Shown one piece after another: positions 40,096 to 40,411 of a stretch of DNA of 40,411 nucleotides. Source of the stretch: Alcaligenaceae bacterium (GTDB taxonomy: Bacteria; Pseudomonadota; Gammaproteobacteria; Burkholderiales; Burkholderiaceae_B); the NCBI GenBank assembly GCA_947484295.1, contig CANKOW010000004.1:1-40411 (forward strand). The letters run 5' to 3'. The first letter of the stretch is position 1; every line of letters starts with the position of its first letter. A program made the position numbers and the translations under genes. The notes below the pieces were generated by a model. It had not been told where the DNA came from and did not search any database. It saw nothing but the letters and a program-made list of their open reading frames with translations.

Positions 40096-40411
40096 ATGAA
40101 ATTTTTTAACTCGCAGTTAGTATTGGGCTTAGTGGTTGCTGCCCTCGCTATGCCTACTAGCGTTGTTGCGCAAGACCGCAGCACCGCGTATCCAAACAAA
40201 GCCGTACGAATTGTGATTCCGTTTCCGGCGGGTCAAGCGACTGACATCATCGGACGCCTGCTTGCCGAACGGCTGGCGCAACGCTGGGGTCAGCCGGTTT
40301 TTGTCGAGAACCGAGGCGGCGGCAATGCGATACCAGGCATGCTGGCGGGTATAGATGCTGCGCCTGACGGCTATACGCTGACCTTTGGTGCGACGAGCAG
40401 CACGGTGATCA
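40096..40411 (+). CDS. Bug/TctC-family receptor, 3' truncated by the window edge
   Basis: The first 105 codons of another Bug receptor. A signal peptide (KFFNSQLVLGLVVAALAMP, cleavage after VVAQ) is followed by YPNKAVRIVIPFPAGQATDI, VENRGGGNAIPG and APDGYTL. GAGGAGA precedes the ATG by 5 bases. It differs clearly from the receptor just upstream (PAGQATD against APGGGTD in the ligand loop), so this is not a recent duplicate and may bind a different ligand. The rest of the gene lies beyond the window. Confidence 0.93.
   Translation, partial: MKFFNSQLVLGLVVAALAMPTSVVAQDRSTAYPNKAVRIVIPFPAGQATDIIGRLLAERLAQRWGQPVFVENRGGGNAIPGMLAGIDAAPDGYTLTFGATSSTVI

Overview
The window looks like a chromosomal segment from a betaproteobacterium of the order Burkholderiales, perhaps a freshwater Alcaligenaceae-like lineage. 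The main clues are five periplasmic receptors of the Bug/TctC type (a family hugely expanded in Burkholderiales), moderate base composition, and a complete proteorhodopsin plus retinal pathway typical of sunlit-water bacteria. The genus is inference; there is no rRNA or other phylogenetic marker here. No tRNA, rRNA, insertion sequence or CRISPR array was recognised.

Region 1 (1-9275) is the right part of a natural-product gene cluster cut by the left edge. It holds the end of a modular polyketide synthase (AT, degenerate KR, ACP), an MbtH-like protein fused to an unrecognised domain (MbtH proteins serve NRPS adenylation domains, so an NRPS is expected outside the window), a GT1-type glycosyltransferase, a Gfo/Idh/MocA oxidoreductase, two unrelated non-haem iron oxygenase candidates and a NodU/CmcH-type carbamoyltransferase. 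The parts suggest a hydroxylated, glycosylated and carbamoylated polyketide-peptide. Strands alternate almost gene by gene.

Region 2 (9459-17762) is metabolic and envelope-related: an ADP-forming acyl-CoA synthetase behind a Bug receptor, a decayed aminotransferase fragment, two more Bug receptors, an SGNH-hydrolase lipoprotein and a small unknown protein.

Region 3 (17870-27126) has accessory character: an exported ClpP-fold-like protein, a SRAP (HMCES/YedK) DNA-crosslink protein, a small membrane protein, a WYL regulator, a YbjN protein, a NERD-nuclease/SF1-helicase fusion (candidate defence protein), an orphan HipB-like repressor beside a very AT-rich stretch, and a MerR-regulator/VIT-vWA two-gene operon. 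A cluster of palindromes lies between ybjN and the NERD-helicase gene.

Region 4 (27242-35700) has eutBC (ethanolamine ammonia-lyase) converging on a minus-strand phototrophy operon: proteorhodopsin, terminator, crtE, crtI, crtB, crtY, blh. The five enzymes take isoprenoid diphosphates through phytoene, lycopene and beta-carotene to retinal, the rhodopsin chromophore. The rhodopsin has the residues of a green-tuned proton pump.

Region 5 (35701-40411) begins with a non-coding AT-rich stretch carrying 24-bp tandem repeats and continues with a plus-strand catabolic set: CaiB-type CoA-transferase, two-domain VOC protein, enoyl-CoA hydratase and two tandem Bug receptors, the last cut by the right edge. 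This looks like uptake and CoA-dependent breakdown of an unidentified carboxylic acid.
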